64,000 nucleotides of DNA from Bacteroidaceae bacterium (GTDB lineage: Bacteria > Bacteroidota > Bacteroidia > Bacteroidales > Bacteroidaceae), in the NCBI GenBank assembly GCA_017427065.1, contig JAFRTL010000017.1:1-64000 (forward strand), in the 5' to 3' direction. Shown piece by piece: positions 62,582 through 64,000 of this stretch. The notes beneath the pieces are model-generated. The model did not search any database, was not told the DNA's origin, and saw only the letters and a list, made by a program, of their open reading frames with translations. Every line of letters begins with the position of its first letter. Within the stretch, counting starts at the first letter, position 1. Made by a program: the position numbers and the translations under genes.

Positions 62582-62625
62582 GTTTCCACGAATCTACCTG
62601 CTGATTCTCAAAAATAACTAAAAAC

Positions 62626-62657
62626 TTTGGCAAGAAGAAATAGTTGTATTATCTTCG
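62626..62657 (+). promoter_or_regulatory. promoter of the 62667-63092 operon
   Basis: TTTG at 62626-62629, a 20-nt spacer and TATCTTCG at 62650-62657. The next ATG is only 9 nt beyond the box, so the transcript has almost no 5' leader. Confidence 0.7.
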
Positions 62658-62666
62658 CCCCTCGAA

Positions 62667-63017
62667 ATGAGACAAAGTAGGAAAAGACATATCGCTTCGT
62701 GGCTGTTGCTGGCCGTCTTCGTGCCTATGCTGGTGCTCTCGTCACTCCACATACATAGTGGAGTAGCCGACCACAGTATAGAGTGTGTGGATTGTGCCAC
62801 ACATACTCCACATGGTGGGCACCTCACAGGCAGCACTTTGCATGTGGATACCTGCGTGCTCTGTCAGTTCCTTGCTATCACCTTCTTGGCGGCTACAGTG
62901 CTGGCTGTGTTGCCTTTACAGCGCCTGACCACCTATTTATCTATTACTTCCGTCCACTGCGTCACTTCCGATGCCTGTGGATATAAATCTGTCCGCGCTC
63001 CTCCCTTTGTGTTTTGA
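62667..63017 (+). CDS. His/Cys-rich small exported protein (DUF2946-like)
   Basis: A 116-residue protein with a signal peptide or anchor (SWLLLAVFVPMLVLSSLHIH), then a metal-ligand-rich stretch (HSGVADHSIECVDCATHTPHGGHLTGS in pieces; CVDC, HTPHGGH, CVLC) and a hydrophobic segment. Its spacing resembles DUF2946-type proteins encoded before TonB-dependent receptors for metals. Binding of copper or heme is possible, inferred from ligands and neighbour. It starts almost at the transcription start of a consensus promoter and the receptor gene follows 73 nt later. Confidence 0.65.
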   Translation: MRQSRKRHIASWLLLAVFVPMLVLSSLHIHSGVADHSIECVDCATHTPHGGHLTGSTLHVDTCVLCQFLAITFLAATVLAVLPLQRLTTYLSITSVHCVTSDACGYKSVRAPPFVF

Positions 63018-63089
63018 ATATTTTCTAAAGAGGACATAGGCCTAACTATGCCCTGATATTTCTTATTCAAAACATAATAACGACTTAGT

Positions 63090-64000
63090 ATGAAACAATT
63101 ATACTTGTTGTTGTCATTCCTATGCCTGTGCGTGGGAGTGACAGCCAATCCGCCAGTGGACAAAGCTTCACTGCGTGGAACCATTACCGACGCTGTCGAT
63201 GGTAACAGCGTGGTAGGAGCGAGCATTTATTTCCCTGCGCTCAGAGTGGGGACAGTGACCAACCAGGAAGGCCTCTACACCATAGAGAATCTGCCTGCCA
63301 TCAAGACCACCATACAGGTGAGCTACGTGGGGCATCAGACCATCATCCAAGAGGTGGATCTGCGCAGCGTAAACACCCTCGACTTCGTGCTGCATGAGAA
63401 CAATGCGATGCTGGGCGAGGTAGTGGTGACAGGTCTCACAGGAAGCGAGTTGGCAGAGAAGTCGCCTACGCCTGTTTCTGTAGTCAGCACCCGTTTCCTG
63501 CAAGAAACCTCCTCTACCAACATCATAGATGCTATTGCGCGAGAACCAGGTGTGTCGCAGATCACCACAGGAAGCGGTATCTCCAAGCCCGTGATCCGCG
63601 GATTGGGATACAATCGCATCGTGGTGGTGAACGATGGGGTGCGCCAGGAAGGTCAGCAGTGGGGCGATGAGCACGGGATCGAGGTCGATGGACAGTCCGT
63701 TGGCTCTGTGGAGATTCTTAAGGGCCCCGCAAGCCTGATGTATGGCTCCGATGCGTTGGCAGGTGTGCTGATACTGCACGATGAAGCCCTGCTGCCTCTG
63801 GGACACATGCACGCCAATCTTGGTACAGAATACCAAACCAACAACGGCCTGTTCGATTACACGCTCAATTTTGCAGGTAATAAAAACAATGTGGTGTGGG
63901 ATGTGCGTTGGAGCGAGAAGATGGCGCATGCTTATAAGAATAAGTACGATGGCTACGTCTATGGGTCGCAGTTCCGCGAACGTGCCCTTTCAGGCATGCT
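63090..64000 (+). CDS. TonB-dependent receptor, 5' part (runs off the window)
   Basis: The start of an outer-membrane TonB-dependent transporter; 303 codons are visible and no stop is reached. The signal peptide MKQLYLLLSFLCLCVGVTAN is followed by a CarboxypepD_reg-like domain (ASLRGTITDAVDGNSVVGAS, TNQEGLYTIENLP, SYVGHQT). Then comes the plug with GEVVVTG, AIAREPGVSQITTGSGISKP and IRGLGYNRIVVVNDGVRQEGQQWGDEHG (trimmed) and VEILKGPASLMYGSDALAGV. The QWGDEHG box is typical of metal- or heme-type receptors. The ATG is 73 nt after the His/Cys-rich gene, suggesting co-transcription. Confidence 0.88.
   Translation, partial: MKQLYLLLSFLCLCVGVTANPPVDKASLRGTITDAVDGNSVVGASIYFPALRVGTVTNQEGLYTIENLPAIKTTIQVSYVGHQTIIQEVDLRSVNTLDFVLHENNAMLGEVVVTGLTGSELAEKSPTPVSVVSTRFLQETSSTNIIDAIAREPGVSQITTGSGISKPVIRGLGYNRIVVVNDGVRQEGQQWGDEHGIEVDGQSVGSVEILKGPASLMYGSDALAGVLILHDEALLPLGHMHANLGTEYQTNNGLFDYTLNFAGNKNNVVWDVRWSEKMAHAYKNKYDGYVYGSQFRERALSGM

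Overview
The window looks like chromosome of a saccharolytic Bacteroidota, most likely a Prevotella/Segatella-like member of the Bacteroidales. This rests on repeated promoters of the Bacteroides type (TTTG, a 19-20 nt spacer, then TAnnTTTG or TAnnTTCG), the lack of obvious Shine-Dalgarno sequences, many MKK-type signal peptides and lipoboxes, PorT-type outer-membrane barrels, paired PyrB/PyrI and several polysaccharide-degrading exoenzymes. Genus is inference. No rRNA, tRNA, CRISPR array, transposase or prophage gene was seen.

Layout. 0.4-5.1 kb: pyrB-pyrI, a periplasmic phosphoesterase, a flavin reductase, then queE/queD and a barrel protein on the other strand. 5.2-10.3 kb: a GSGD-repeat adhesin-like protein, a sodium/solute symporter, and a coupled three-gene sugar operon (nucleotidyltransferase-GHMP fusion, FucP-like permease, DUF718 mutarotase). 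10.3-17.8 kb: barrel protein, glgB, DUF2461, then ftsK-lolA-like-trxB. 17.8-25.1 kb: two unusual inverted-repeat loci enclosing or flanking a UDG-like gene, a Crp-family regulator, a cytidylate-kinase-like gene, glyA, a carboxylesterase and a TerB/GGIDLG pair. 25.1-33.5 kb: YgiQ, a degenerate arginase-fold protein, a phosphoesterase, a candidate small RNA, a VOC protein with GH29 fucosidase, a tiny HExxH protein and menD. 33.5-34.3 kb: two inverted-repeat elements without genes. 34.3-45.1 kb: twin barrels, a GH78 rhamnosidase, a DNA-repair radical SAM pair, AldA-like dehydrogenase and a sugar-phosphate transferase. 45.2-64 kb: aminotransferase, two GH43 enzymes, a phosphatase-M28 fusion, two TIM-barrel proteins (one frameshifted), two CE1-type esterases, a tricorn-like protease and the start of a TonB-dependent receptor.

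How it fits together. GH29 can release L-fucose and GH78 L-rhamnose; the permease and mutarotase can take up such 6-deoxysugars; the AldA-like enzyme can oxidise the lactaldehyde formed in their breakdown. GH43 enzymes plus CE1-type (feruloyl-esterase-like) proteins point to arabinoxylan side-chain removal. No SusC/SusD pair is present, so these are scattered enzymes rather than one classical PUL.

The most unusual content is non-coding. Four copies of a roughly 210-nt hairpin element form two oppositely arranged inverted pairs at 17.8-19.1 and 24.6-25.1 kb; one pair encloses a UDG-like gene with its own promoter and the other only a short REP-like hairpin. Stem differences between copies are compensatory, which argues for a conserved structure.
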